Assembly: GCA_027924585.1 (NCBI GenBank)
Contig: BSBM01000252.1
Location: 4,712,001 to 4,776,000 of the forward strand
DNA from: Larix kaempferi
Taxonomy: Eukaryota > Streptophyta > Pinopsida > Pinales > Pinaceae
DNA: 64,000 nucleotides
Reading direction: 5' to 3'
Shown: piece by piece, positions 1-11,789 of the stretch
Layout: every line of letters begins with the position of its first letter
Position numbering within the stretch: the stretch's first letter is position 1
Made by a program: the position numbers and the translations under genes
Notes under the pieces: model-generated
Told to the model about the DNA's origin: nothing
What the model saw: only the letters and a program-made list of their open reading frames with translations
Databases searched by the model: none

Positions 1-472
1 CTCTTTAGGACTGAAAGTCCAGGGATGATCCAATCCCCTCAACTGTCCACTAAGGACTTCATTCTCGGAGACCTCACGTCTACGGCTCTCTTTAGGACTG
101 AAGGTCCAGGGATGATCCAATCCCCTCAACTGTCCGCTAAGGACTTCATTCTCGGAGACCTCACATCTACGGCTCTCTTTAGGACTGAAAGTCCAGGGAT
201 GATCCAATCCCCTCAACTGTCCGCTAAGGACTTCATTCTCGGAGACCTCACGTCTACGGCTCTCTTTAGGACTGAAAGTCCAGGGATGATCCAATCCCCT
301 CAACTGTCCGCTAAGGACTTCATTCTCGGAGACCTCACGTCTACGGCTCTCTTTAGGACTGAAAGTCCAGGGATGATCCAATCCCCTCAACTGTCCGCTA
401 AGGACTTCTTTCTCGGAGACCTCACGTCTACGGCTCTCTTTAGGACTGAAAGTCCAGGGATGATCCAATCCC
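1..472. repeat. 87-bp minisatellite, about 5.4 copies
   Basis: Tandem units of 87 bp start at 1, 88, 175 and so on, each containing AGGACTGAAAGTCCAGGGAT. Units differ by only a few bases. Because 87 is divisible by three, one plus-strand frame stays open over 162 codons as a 29-residue repeat. I take that as an artefact, since the array lies antisense in the 3' untranslated part of a copia element. Confidence 0.93.
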
Positions 473-504
473 TTTCTGTATTCTCATCTATACAAGAGCA
501 GTTA

Positions 505-850
505 TCACATTAGCATGTATTCTCACCAATACATCAAAACATGTATACATCACACCAAAACATGTATACATCACAACTAGCATGTATTCTTACTAATACA
601 CCAAAACATGTATACATCACACCAAAACATGTATACATCACAACTAGCATGTATTCTTACTAATACATCTAACATCAAAACATGTATACATCACAACTAG
701 CATGTATTCTTACTAATACATCTAACATCAAAACATGTATACATCACAACTAGCATGTATTCTTACTAATACATCAAAACATGTATACATCACACCAAAA
801 CATGTATACATCTAGCATGTATTCTCACCAATACATCTATCATCAAAAGC
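505..850. repeat. Short AT-rich tandem repeats around AACATGTATACATCACA
   Basis: Irregular alternation of two short modules, one containing AGCATGTATTCT and one containing AAACATGTATACATC, with about a dozen occurrences. It is a second array in the 3' untranslated region of the minus-strand copia element. The plus-strand family A element has a short matching relative at 55315-55440 (tattgatgaggatacatg). Confidence 0.8.
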
Positions 851-869
851 ATGTATAAGTAAAGCTAAG

Positions 870-2275
870 TATTCTAAGTATAAGAGTCCTAAATCTAAAT
901 ATTTCTAAGTAACTGGGTGTAGAGAACAGGTTACCTCATCAACGACCTTGTTGTTTGATGAGACAATCTCATCAGTAGTGACTATACTACTCCCCCTTTC
1001 GAGGAGGGTCCTTTTGAACTACACCAAGCTTGTCTCGGAAGTATTCAAACTTCACTCGAGACAGAGGTTTGGTTGGTAACTTCTTCACTTGACGTAGAGG
1101 CTTGGTTAGTACAACGGTAACCTGTTACAAATTCAAACTTTTAGAGTTCCTTTCTGTGTCATATCTTGTTAGTTCCCTATGTTCTTTGACTTATCATGGA
1201 ACACTAGATTCTATGTCATCTTGATACAACTCTAAATATCACATAGGATCTCAGTTGGTTCTATCTCTAAGTCAAACAATCCTAAAGCCAAACTTCTTCA
1301 CAACTAGCAGAGCAAGCAGCCATATATTCCGCTTGTGCTGAGAGCCACACTAGACTGCTTCCAGCTAAACCACGAGATCATGGCTAATCCCAGACAATAA
1401 CATCCTCTCGATGTGTTCTTCTTGTCTGATACACTTCCTGCCCAAACAGAATCTGAATAGCCATCTGAAGTCATGACCTTCAAGATAGCATAGATCAAAT
1501 TCTATCGTGTCCTTTATGTGCCTCATCACATACTTTGCAATTATCAGGTAAACACATCTAGTTTCCACTAGATACTAACTCAAGGTGTTCATAACAAAGC
1601 ATATATCTAACCTAGTATATGTTAGATATATCAAAGACCCAATAAATTGACTGTACAGAGTTATATCCACTAACTCTGATGAGTTATCCCCTAACAGCTT
1701 CAAGTTGGAATCCATAAGAGTGGCCATTCCAACACCTCAAGTCATATTTCTCATCATACTTTCCCTGGTTGAGAAATATTCCTTCTGAGCCTTGCCATAC
1801 TTCCAGACCTAGGAAGTAAAGCATCAATTTGAGATCTTTCATTTTTCATTTCTGCATTGAATGATCTTCTGCATATCTATATGTGCCATCTCTCGTTAGA
1901 TGGGTCTACTGATATGAGCCTCAAAATCATTCGAACTCTGTGGTGAGTTCCTTCTTGCATCCATGTCATATGTGTATCATATTCAACCTTGTAGCAAAGG
2001 TTGAGATCCACATCACCCATGGTGATCATTAAGCTTATCAAATTATTATCGATCCTAGGTACCTATACAGAACCTGATTCATACTTCTTCTTTAATTACA
2101 CCATACTTGGAGCAAACATCTTGTCGTGATTCTCTTCCCCTTTCTAAGAGAATCTTCTAGCCATGAGCCTTCTATATTCTGTTTGATTTGTAAATCTTCT
2201 TGTTTGAACATCCACCACTTGTACGGTGTCCATCATTCTTCATGACCTTTCCTACAAATCAAAATTAAGTACATG
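870..2275 (-). pseudogene. Copia RNase H and RT remnant
   Basis: Read on the minus strand, 1304-1498 encodes GYSDSVWAGSVSDKKNTSRG and then MISWFSWKQSSVALST, the RNase H block seen at 54820-54950 in the family A polyprotein. 1600-1860 corresponds to the RT-RNase H linker (positions equivalent to LMHYFLGLEVW and SLMYLTNTRP), with many stops and indels. 2225-2275 ends the RT block at a TTTGTAG-G boundary that recurs in the other two decayed copies. No frame stays open for more than about 65 codons, so this is non-functional. 870-1300 holds the degraded C-terminal end and 3' untranslated DNA. Confidence 0.8.
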
Positions 2276-3470
2276 ATTAGTAATACTTCATAATCATCAA
2301 AAGATAACCCATTATGCATACAGATATCATTTACATAGTGATGCAACTATTTTGACCAATACTTTGGCACAACACTTTCCCATATCCTGTATGCATACAG
2401 TGGCTATCTAGATGCCTTCCATCTCTACCAGAACATACTATCGAGAGTGTGCACAACTCTCAGCATGTCAGCAAAGAGGTTTCATTCTAGACAAGCAACA
2501 ATGGAATGTTTGTCCAAACATATGCACATTAGTTGTATACTGTTCAATGCTCTATGAATGTTTACACTCAGCATTATATATTCTAGGAATACAAATATGC
2601 ATGCAGGCAATATCATTACTATTTCAAATAGCAACTCAAATACTTATCTTTTATGTTTGTGTGGCTGCCTCCCGCTTGATCTTCTGTATGTCTTTTGAAC
2701 TTCTATTCATTCTGTACCACTGTGCATGCTCAAGAGTCATCCTCATGATCTCATACACAAACATACACTCATTAGTATATTCTAAATGCTATCAAAACAT
2801 TATAGTACTAAATAATCTTGAAAACGTATAGTCATGATTATAGTTAATAAACATTAGTATTCAAGATTTCAGGGAAGTCTTCTTTTACTCATGCATATCA
2901 TTGATAAAAGATATAATATGCATAATCCCTTGATTACTAACTTTATGAATAAGCATAACCAATCATTCCAAGTATACTTATATAAGGGATCCTAACACAA
3001 GGTAAGATTCATGGGAAACATACCTAGATTAGTATACCTACTTGGTTATGTACAACATACCTAAACAACCTCTTCAATGATTTAGAGATCCTGAGCTAGA
3101 ACCTGCATGTCTCATAGGTTAAGTATAATATAACAAAGTCATACATACCTCGTAAGTAGAACAAAGATTATGGATGAGTCTTTGTCTTCATGTTTTCATG
3201 GTCATGGAGCCTGATTTGTCTTTTGTGATGTACCTGTATCTTGTTAGCAGACAACCTCAACCTCACACAACACCATAATGCATTAGTACAATCATAAGTG
3301 TCAACACCCTAACCAATGAATATCTTCTATCATGCATTCATAATTTTGTTAAGGTGATACAACAAATCTAAAATCAAGATTGTACTAACTGTAATAACAT
3401 GAAGACAAACATACCATAAACTTAATCATGAACAAATCTCAAAACATACCTCGATGAGTCATACCTGTCG
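2276..3470 (-). other. AT-rich intron-like internal block of the decayed copia element
   Basis: About 1.2 kb with no usable reading frame. Segments such as the one around 3270-3440 (cattagtacaatcata) align by eye with 48690-48860 and 62600-62740, so the block belongs to the transposing unit and is not a later insertion. Its right boundary follows a readable gag piece. On the minus strand it begins near a GTATG donor-like site and ends near 2257 with TTTGATTTGTAG, an acceptor-like site. I infer an intron-like spacer. No transcript evidence is available here. Confidence 0.5.
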
Positions 3471-3625
3471 AGATCGCTTGTAATCTCCTTATGTAAAGCC
3501 TTAGCCTCATCTCCCTCTGAAACATGAACTCATTCACTTATGTAGGTGACCAATCCATCTTCTTCTAGGATTAACCCTATCCACTTGATTTGCAAGAACT
3601 GGACCTGGAGCTGGATATGGGTTTG
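3471..3625 (-). pseudogene. Copia gag N-terminal remnant
   Basis: On the minus strand this reads WIGLILEEDGLVTYISE and then GDEAKALHKEI, which lines up with residues around 18-55 of the family A gag at 51187 (RIGLILEENDLAHYVKEE, GDEAKEKHRKDL). The same remnant is present at about 48893-49045 and 62765-62905. It is a fragment of the capsid N-terminus with stops on both sides. Confidence 0.7.
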
Positions 3626-4924
3626 TCAGAGAAACCCCAAAAATTCAAACTTTGAATTTCAAACTTCCGAAAGGATAGAGATATGCGCCTTGATGAGCTG
3701 ATCAAACTGATATATTCAGAATTTGAAAACTACAAAGTTTTACTCCTTAATTTTGCCTTTGAAACTTTCGGATTCACTGGACGTGACCCTGAACTGGGGT
3801 TTGATGAAGCCCACTCTTTTGCCCCATCAAAAAGTTTGATCCAAAGCTCTAAGCTTCTATTTTTCTGAGGAGCTTCCAGCCGTGGTCACAGATTTCAAAA
3901 ATTCCCATTTTTACAGAAGCCCTAATTTTCCGCTTTTCTGATCAAAGTCCCGAACTAGGGTCTAATCAAGCCCGGCCTTCTGCGCAACCAAAAATTCTGA
4001 TCTTGGTCTCTAAATTTCTATTTTGATGAGTAGCATCCAGCCATGGTCTTCGATTACAAAAATTCCAACTTTCTCCAAAGCCCTAAATTCCGGAAGTCAT
4101 GAATGAAGGTACCAAAAAATAATTATGTTTTGATAGAAATATGTACCTGATTGTTTCTGGTGTAACTCTGAAATTTTTGATCCACAGGGTCTGAAAAAGT
4201 TTCCTGAGATAGCCTGACCTGTTATCTTTCCATCCTGACAGGTCTGACCTCAATTGGATTCTATGAGAGAGAGTTATGCCAAATGTCGCAACGTGACCTG
4301 TTTTGGGAAAATACAGGAGAGCGAACTTGTACGGCGTGCCACGTGTCACTGTTTGACGTTCGGCCTCTGAAAAAGTTTTCTGAGATAGCCCGGCCTGTTA
4401 TATTTCCATACTGATAGGTCTGACCTCAATTGGATTTTCTGAGAGAGAGTTATGCCAAGTGTCGCAACGTGACCTGTTTATGGGATAATACAGGAGAGAA
4501 CACTTGTACGGAGTGCCACGTGTCACTGGTTCAACTTCGGGCCTCTGAAAAATTTTTCTGAGATAGTGCAGACTGTGTACTACCTGTCACGTTTTACTAA
4601 ATTTTATTTGGAGCTTCCTATCCCAAGATATGACCTTTTTCCCAAGGTCACCTGATTTTGACTCAGATCTGGAAGAGGGAGAAACCCTATTTTGTACAGA
4701 TCATAAATCACAAAGTACAACGAATTAGAGGTTTTCCTTTGGACACAAGGTACCTGGAGATTTCAGCTTCGTCCTGTAACAATTTCAGATCCGAAAACTT
4801 CGCCAAAACGGATTTATAGCGAAAGTGCTACGATGACTGTTTTTGCTATGTAAAACCCTAACCTTCAAATTGTCGTAAGTAAAGCAAGTGTCTTTAGTGC
4901 CATACCTTGTCTTCCTTCAGGTCA
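3626..4924 (-). other. 5' leader of the minus-strand copia element
   Basis: Untranslated region between the primer binding site and the gag remnant, about 1.3 kb. It contains an internal duplication: 4150-4370 and 4365-4560 both carry gatagcc...ctgt, tctgacctcaattgga and gagagagttatgccaa. Matching leader sequence occurs at 49050-50160 and 62900-64000. No coding frame is supported. Confidence 0.7.
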
Positions 4925-4936
4925 GCTCTGATACCA
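4925..4936 (-). other. Primer binding site, initiator Met-tRNA type
   Basis: The plus strand gctctgatacca is TGGTATCAGAGC on the minus strand, the standard plant copia primer binding site complementary to the 3' end of initiator Met-tRNA. It directly abuts the LTR at 4937 and so fixes the element's orientation. Confidence 0.92.
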
Positions 4937-5540
4937 TGTTAAAATTCAATATGCTAAGACAGAAAATAGCAGCATTACATTCCATTTCACAATAATAGCA
5001 TATACAGGATCACTGAAGAAACAACAAGCATAGCATAAACACAAGAGACGGAGATTTATCCTGGGAAACCCTCATGGGGTAGAAAACCCAGCAAAGCTTC
5101 CTCAATATAGATGACCAGCAATATACAAAGATGCAAACCCTGAGCATAAGCTCCTTCTCCTCCATAGCAGACCTCTCCTCCACAAATGCGCCTTTCTCAA
5201 GTGAGTGAATGTGTATAATGAGGAACACACCTCCTCTATTTATACACTACTCTGAAATGTATTTTACACAAGTACACGTAGGCTCGTATTTAACCAATAG
5301 GTTAAATACCCCACTACAACTAACTGGGCCGACCCCTCTAGGGTGGTCTAATAACCCTTTGACCCACATAACACATACAGGGCCGACCCCCACTAGGGAA
5401 GTCTAATAACCCGAGTTACCACATTCCGACGGAGGAATAAACATCTCCGGATATACAATAAGATCTTCACGGAGGAATGAAACATCTCCGGAATAATAAA
5501 GTACAAATATAATATTATTTGAAGTTACAATATCTCAACA
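4937..5540 (-). mobile_element. 5' LTR, copia family A type, 604 bp
   Basis: Bounded by TGTTAAAATTC and ATATCTCAACA on the plus strand, so TG...CA in both directions. It has a minus-strand TATA box, TATAAATAG, at 5236-5244. The modules ttattagac and ggtcggccc and the twin ccggagatgt boxes are shared with the LTR at 50241. It is longer than the 481-bp LTRs there. The flanking bases CTTAC (5541-5545) may be the target duplication, but the partner lies outside the window. Confidence 0.9.
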
Positions 5541-5760
5541 CTTACCATGGATCTTGGTGTGAAGCCCTCGTCACTTGCTATGAGCTTTCCTTTCTCCACC
5601 CTTGCTTTTGAAGAAATTGAGATTTTCCTCCTCCTTCAGAATCTCTCAAGCATTCCTTTGCTCTTCCTTTTTTCTCTCTACCATGCCCCAAATGCCCTTC
5701 TTATATAGCATTGGGAAATGGGCCTTCAAGCTTTTATTCTCAATGTGGGATTGCTCCTTT
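5541..5760 (-). promoter_or_regulatory. Promoter-like region reading leftwards, cut by the LTR
   Basis: On the minus strand there is ATCCCACATTGAGAA, then GGCCCA, then a TATATAA box at 5701-5707, then about 150 bases of purine-rich leader, then ATCCATGGTAAG at 5541-5552. The element ATCCCACATTG is one base from the plant snRNA upstream sequence element RTCCCACATCG, and TGGGCC is a site II-type box. The LTR interrupts five bases after the ATG codon. This could be the 5' end of a disrupted host gene or a fragment of an older element. Nothing downstream is left to decide. Confidence 0.4.
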
Positions 5761-7600
5761 TCCTTATTTTAGATTATTTTCACTCAAAAACCCACTATCC
5801 ATAGTATTTTTAGGCTTTTCTCACAACTTTAGCATATTTAAGTACAATTAATGCACTTTTGTGCATTTCTCCTCACTATTTAACTGGTGGACCTTAGATT
5901 TGAGCCTTTAATGAGTAGTTCAATCACTGAACCTTGTCTCTTTAGGCTTCTTATTTCTTCACTCAATCCTTCTGATTGTGGATGTAGTGATTAGATCAGA
6001 GAGGAATGTTCTCTTGCAGTGTACTTGTCTTATGTATTCATGTTGCGGGCGCATAGTAAAAATATGTTTCTTCCTTCACTTGGTTAAGGGTGTTAATTTG
6101 ATTGTTAACAACTTAGCAGCTGAATAGTAACTACCAAAGCTAAGCACAGATTTTCATTTCTTTCATCACAAGATTCTCATATTGTCCTTCAAATATTCCT
6201 GTATTCTTGTATTCATTTAATTTGGCTGATATTCAATTATCTTGTTGGCTAGACAATACATGATTCTGTTTAAATTCCCTGAACATAAGTTGCACGTTAT
6301 GCTGCTATTTCTCGAGTATATTTGCAAAAAGAAATATGAATACACATGGCTGGCTGTCCTTGATCCCTATTTAGTTCATTTTATACTTCTAAATTACAAC
6401 ATTAAAACGTTATTATTGACAGGTATATATTTAAGTAAAACCTTCAATGAAGGGAAATGGTAAACCTGAAAAATGTCAAAAGAAAATTCTATCCACTCAT
6501 CCCTATATGGGTTCCAACTCACTCGAGGATTTGGGCTACCCTTTATTTGCTTTCTTATATGAGATTTTTAGATCGAGTTAGTGGTTACTTTCATGGTTTT
6601 ACATTTTAAGGAATTTCCCATGTATCATTAATTTTGTATATTGTGTTTTTGTTTGTTATCGCATTCAGAGAGTTTATGTTAGATTGACATGTTTTGAATT
6701 TCAAAGTTTTGATCATAAGTTTGTATTGCAGAGAGGTTTTTATATGAATTTTTTTGTGCACAAGTTCCCTAAACATTCGCCTCAATGGATTGTGAAGGTT
6801 TCAAGGATGGAAATGTACTAAACACAATTCCCATGTTTTGTTTATTCTCTATAATTGTTGATGTATTTGTCTTTTATCATTTTTTTTTCAAGTTTAATTG
6901 AGTTGTATTTGTAACTTTCAAAATAAAATTATTTTTTGTATTCAAAAGCAAGATTTGAACTTTCACTTAATTGACTTGTATGTCTTGCATTAATGGTTTT
7001 GTCTTATAGGCCATAAGTTCTACATGAATACTTTCTTTTATGCGCATTGGGCATGCCATGCATATCATTACATTGTTTTTGCTTTTATTTTGTGCAATTG
7101 AGGTGGTTGAATTACACTCCCAAAATGGCATTGCAAGACTAATCTGCTCCTTTGTTTTTTGGATGGAAGGCACACATAATTGAAAAGTTCATTGAGGATA
7201 ATTTTGCACAAATCTATATTTAATAGTTTTAAATGAAAAGTCACTTGGGTGGCAATGGGAAAAGGTCAGTTATAAGTACATATGGAAGCTTGAAATGGAG
7301 AAAAGATGTTGCCTTTTTCTTGGCTTGGATTTCTTTCACCATGTAAGTTTAATTTAGAACTTGTAGATCAGGGAAAGAATAACATATTCCAAGGAAAAAT
7401 GTAGGTGCTCATAAAAACATACTTGTCTTGTACTAATGAACATAAGCAATTTTCATGTTTGATAAATTATAAATTTAATAATGATAATGCTTTGTAACTT
7501 AGTAGTTTAATTAGGAACTTTATAAAGGTGTTGTGGCTAAATATTTATTAAGTCATATTTAATTGTTAGGTGTAGGGGAATATGAAACAAATGGTTCTCC
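5761..7600. other. AT-rich flank without recognised features
   Basis: About 1.8 kb of AT-rich DNA. The longest reading frames are under 75 codons and resemble nothing I know. No terminal repeats, no retroelement motifs and no similarity to other parts of the window were seen. Confidence 0.6.
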
Positions 7601-7619
7601 CTTAATTTTTGGTTAAGGA

Positions 7620-7916
7620 GTCAAGGACATATTCAAGAGTTATGGTGAAGAAGTTGAAGAATCATGAGGTTGTATAGCATGAAATGAAGCAGAATTTCCA
7701 TGGAGAGAATTTGAAATTGCTAGTAGAGATGTTGAGAGAAATGCAACATCTAATTCCTGGAGAGTTTAGCAAAAATTTGAAGGTGTTGAAGCATGATTTT
7801 TTAGGAAGATGGAAAGTGCAATTTAGAGTCAATATTGGCTAGCTATGGGTGATTTCTTCAATCTAGGTGGTGATTGGGATGTTAATTTGGTCCCTGATCT
7901 CTTTACAAGAAAATAA
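7620..7916 (+). pseudogene. Unrecognised coding-like fragment, five internal stops
   Basis: One frame from 7620 to the TAA at 7914-7916 (98 codons) has coding-like composition, rich in E, D, F and W, with pieces such as EFPWREFEIASRDVERNATS and SQYWLAMGDFFNLGGDWDVN. Five stops interrupt it (three TGA, two TAG before the end). I do not recognise the family. It may be a decayed exon of a host gene or of an old transposon. Chance cannot be excluded. Confidence 0.22.
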
Positions 7917-8704
7917 GTGAGCAATATTCTTCTCCTACACTGGGGTAATTCAGGGGTCAAATTCTCAATATATATGTCAACTTAAATATACATACAGATA
8001 TTCAAGAGGGATGATTTGTACAAGACCAACTTCTTCTCGGTTTCTTTCCAAGTAGCCCACAACTGGTTATGTTTGTGATATTAATCACAACTGCTAGATC
8101 TTTATTTTTCAAGTACATCAAATTTATTTCTCTTATTTACCTAGGGTTTAAATAAAAACAATACCGAGGACTGGGGAATTTGATGGATTGAAGTGATGAG
8201 AACTCACCATATCTGAGGTGGAGGGTCGACCTAATGCAGTGCTCCTTAATCATCGCATCAAGTGCTTCACTTTGCTCATTGCAACCCCAATGCTCTCTAC
8301 TTGACTTGTGGTAAATGATCTCTTATGTGTGGATATTGTTTCCCCCTATTTGTATGGGTGTCCACTTGTGATTTTGATCCTAGATGTCAATTCTACTAGT
8401 TGAAGGTGTAATTGATAGTGTGCACAAGTCCTTGACTGCACTACACATGCCAAGTCTATGTTGATGACTAACTTCTCCATTTGCGTTTACTAGTACCAGT
8501 CTACAAGATAAGTGTTACAATGAAGCTTCTTTGGTCATCTAATTTAAAAAGTTGTACCATTTCAAATTTCTATCACATCACTATCAAGAATTGATTTGTG
8601 TCATCAACTAAAAATTCCTTTCCAACTTATGGAGAGTCTTTGTAATGCAGTCATAGTTTTAATTTTTAACAACTTGACTCTTCTATTCAAAAATATGTGT
8701 TAAG
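7917..8704. other. Unassigned flank before the Tat LTR
   Basis: No reading frame or repeat of note. The last five bases before the LTR are TTAAG (8700-8704) and would be one half of the target duplication of the tandem Tat element. The other half is not in the window. Confidence 0.5.
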
Positions 8705-9612
8705 TGTTACACCTAAAATCTTCCCACCGTGAGATTTAGTGTATACACCTCTCGAGTTACCTTGATTGAGTGATTGACCTGGAAGGATTTGTACCTATTT
8801 TATACTAGGTTTTGAGAGGTCGTCACAGGTTGCACTCTGGCAGCATGCAACGTCGCATCTTGCTACATTAAAGGGTGTGACGAAGTCAATTAGAAGGAAA
8901 AAATAGCTTCTTCGAGCTCCTTCTCGAAGCTTGCTGACTTGGAACCTTATCCCTGACATCTTGGGGGAGTTGGTACTCGATTCCTAACACCTTGGAAAGA
9001 TCCCTTAAGTCTCTCCTATCATCTCTCAACCTATCCTATCCATACCATATCCACTTAGTCCTATTTAAATGAAGCTCACTCCCATTTTAAGGGAGGAAGT
9101 CTATGGTATTCTTATGCTGTTGAAATCAAGCCCAATAGATCTAACATTCCAGCTTGGGGAACCTTCACTTCTCTCAAGGAGCTTTGGCATGGCTTGTCGG
9201 AAGGAGCTTGCAGCGTTAAGGCAATGGTTGTAACCTTCTTCTCTCTTGTACTTCTCCACTTTTCAATACAGTTAATATAATTTCTTTCCATAAATGCTGT
9301 CTCTTCGATAATGTTTAGAGTTTTCCTCCTTAACTGTTAACTTGGATCTGTCACATGAGATATATGCTTTCACTTCTCGTGGTCTATTATATGTTCAACA
9401 GGGTTTAGCTACTTGCAATCTGGTAGCACTGGAGCATTGGATCGACGAAGGATAAAGGGATCTACAAATCTAAGGTAAGCGATCTACTTTTATGTTTGCA
9501 CTTCTACATGATCTAGGAAAGTAATCTATGTTCTGTCCTATTTGTTCTAGACTTACGTTAAGCTCGGGAGATTAGGCCTTGAGTCCGCTCTCGGTAGATT
9601 GTTCGCGAAACA
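8705..9612 (+). mobile_element. 5' LTR of Tat copy 1, 908 bp
   Basis: Begins TGTTACACCTAAAATCTTCC and ends GCGAAACA. It aligns end to end with 34524-35431, including the same length. A TATTTAAATG stretch near 9062 is the best TATA candidate. Confidence 0.88.
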
Positions 9613-9635
9613 AATCTAGCAACCATACTAGGGAA
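9613..9635 (+). other. Primer-binding-site-like sequence of Tat copy 1
   Basis: After the LTR comes aatctagcaaccatactagg. Copy 2 has aatctggcgaccataatggg at the same place (35432-35451). The copy 2 form resembles the TGGCGACC...GGGGA primer sites common in Tat elements. Copy 1 has lost two positions, mostly by changes that look like CpG decay. Confidence 0.6.
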
Positions 9636-11789
9636 AGTTCATTTTGTCTTAATAGTTGTCAATTTGGGAGTCATTTCCAGTTGATTTCTTGACACAAGCC
9701 TTTTATTTGTCACTTGCTTCTTGAGTCGATATTCACCATCAGATCTTCACATAGAAGACTCTGATCTACTTCCTATGAGTTTATACTATTCATTCCCAAA
9801 CCATTTCATGGTTCATTGCTTGGAGATATGATCCATTTCAGAACTTAGATCTCACCTGTCACACCTGGTTAGTGAAAACAGAGAGACACTATGTCGTTTA
9901 TAGTCTCTGTTCTTTGCCTATTGCTCACTCATCGTAGTCCTTTCATTGGTAGACTGTGACACCATCGCACTTCCCGCACTGGTGAACTACGACGTCGCAC
10001 TATGTACAAACACAGGGTGCACCGATTTGTCGAATTTGACATGCAAGAATCCCCTCTTCATATTTTGATCTGAGCCTTGGTTTGTTGTATGAACTCCCTC
10101 TATACTACAAGATCCAACCAAAGATCCCATCTTTGATTTGTGTGTTGAGTGTTTGGATTGGTTTGGATTGGTTTCGGGTTCTGTCTTGGACAAGTCTGAG
10201 AACCGGTAGTGGTGGATACCTTTGTCTCCTCCACCTTCACCCTCTCACCCTTGAATTCCCTCCTCTCCATTAACTGATCTGGCTACCACATTAGATCAGC
10301 TCCTAGACCTCATTTGCATTATTCTTTTTGAGCTTGGCTTGCTTGGTTTGCTTGCTACTATCTGATTTTGAGTCTTGTGTGTCTTTCAGTCCAACTAAGT
10401 GCTTATCTTTTCTTGAGTTTTCTGAGTGTACTGAGCACTGCAAGTAGTGTTTTTTTTTTAGTCAGTTACATCTCAAAGCGCAGTTGCTATCAAGCTAATC
10501 ATGTGATGCATCCATTGAAGACCTAAAAGTGTTCCGTTCCAGTCATTTCTCGAGCATTGCTGAAGGAAATTTGTGCATTGGAATGTTTTGCTCATGCATT
10601 TTTACAAAAAATTGAATGAATGTGTGATTAATTACATTTTTCTTGAATTATGAAGCGTTCATCTTCTTGAAAGACTCGAAGCATGTTTCAGTTGTTGCAA
10701 AGTTAGTTCCATTCTAAGGAAAGATAGATGCATTTTTAATTCTTATTGCTTTTATATCATTGAAAGTGAAATTGAAAAGCTTGCATACTCCATATTAGAA
10801 TCCTCTCTTTTCATTACTGAGTGTCATTTTGCTTTGAAAAGAAAAAAAAAAGGAAAAAATGTTGTGATTTGGATTAGTAGTGCTATGTTTTTTGTGTTTC
10901 GTTGAAGAAGGAAAAGAATGTTTCAGTGTCATTTTTCGTAGAGTTGGGATTGTGTTGCATTGCATTGCTTTGGCAAAGTTATTGGAAAGAAAAAGAAGAT
11001 TTCTCCTTCCCATAGGTAGCATTCATCGAAAGAAAAGCATACTTTTCGCATGTAGCTAGGGCTTGCATTATGTTTCTGATTATGTACTCACCTCATGCAT
11101 TCACCTAACCGTCCAAGATAAAATTAATAGAAGAACTTGGGTAAAATATTTAGAAACTTGTGTGTAAGTCAGAGACATGTTCCGGCGTCGTTAAGCATGG
11201 CAGCTTTCATTATTTTCAAGCACTGTATCATGGGGGTATTGTAGTCTTCCACGTACTTATCGATATATCGAGCTCCTTCACGTACCCACCAAGTACCATA
11301 ATCCGTACTTGGTGTATATCGAAGGGTGCATCACGTACTCAGTAGTATATCGGAAGGTCTCTTGCCAAATGGTTGTGCATTAGACAACACCACTATGGAT
11401 TTGAGCTCCCATGTACCTTGCATATATTTGTAGACACCACTAGGATTCCTAAAACCAACTGAGTGAACCATTTGGCCATCTTGGCAAAGCAATACACCAA
11501 AAAGAGCCCTCAGGGAGATTAGACCGCACGCATTGTCCAAGTAATCGGGTATGCAATAAAGGGTACGGTCCCAATCCTCCTTGTCGCGTCATATTGTTGG
11601 ACCCTATAGTATATAGCGGTTTGCGATGCCTTGATAATCCTGTGAGGTTCCAAAATTTGAATCCACTTTGTCACATAAGTTTGCTTGTTGCCTTAGTTTG
11701 AGTAGGTTTTTCTGGACTGCTTTTCTTTTGTAGAATACCCTTAGGAGAAAATTTTTGTTTCAATCACTCTGGCGGACTTTCCTTGGAGA
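9636..11789 (+). other. Long 5' leader of Tat copy 1
   Basis: About 2.15 kb before gag, matching 35452-37620 in copy 2. It contains a run of degenerate repeats at about 11245-11420 (cacgtac with tatatcg every 50-60 bp). No convincing sense frame. A 75-codon antisense frame (10795-11022) is open in both copies, but the copies are too similar for that to mean much. Confidence 0.75.

Larger units (their letters stand above)
1..5540 (-). mobile_element. Decayed Ty1-copia element, minus strand, 3' end outside window
   Basis: The element reads right to left: 5' LTR 4937-5540, primer binding site 4925-4936, long leader, gag remnant, RT and RNase H remnants, then tandem repeats at the left edge. The LTR opens on the minus strand with TGTTGAGATATTGTAACTTC, which matches the LTR of the intact copia element at 50241-57463 (family A). 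The 87-bp repeats at 1-470 are the reverse complement of the relatives at 55440-56240. The internal region 2240-4924, however, matches the family B copies at 47460-50160 and 61200-64000. No open polyprotein remains. The 3' LTR lies left of the window, so no target duplication can be confirmed. Confidence 0.85.

Noticed and set aside
25-513. 162-codon open frame with a 29-residue repeat
   Set aside because: It is a product of the 87-bp tandem repeat, whose length is divisible by three. It is antisense in the 3' untranslated region of a copia element.
2412-2831. 139-codon plus-strand frame rich in Ile, Leu, Cys and Tyr
   Set aside because: It lies antisense in the AT-rich block of the decayed copia element, has no counterpart frame in the two related copies and no motif.
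5701-5760. Possible snRNA gene promoter
   Set aside because: The upstream element has one mismatch and the downstream leader shows no snRNA-like sequence. Kept only as promoter-like.
10795-11022. 75-codon antisense frame conserved at 36643-36870
   Set aside because: The two leaders are copies of the same DNA and still very similar, so an open frame in both is expected by descent. No motif is present.
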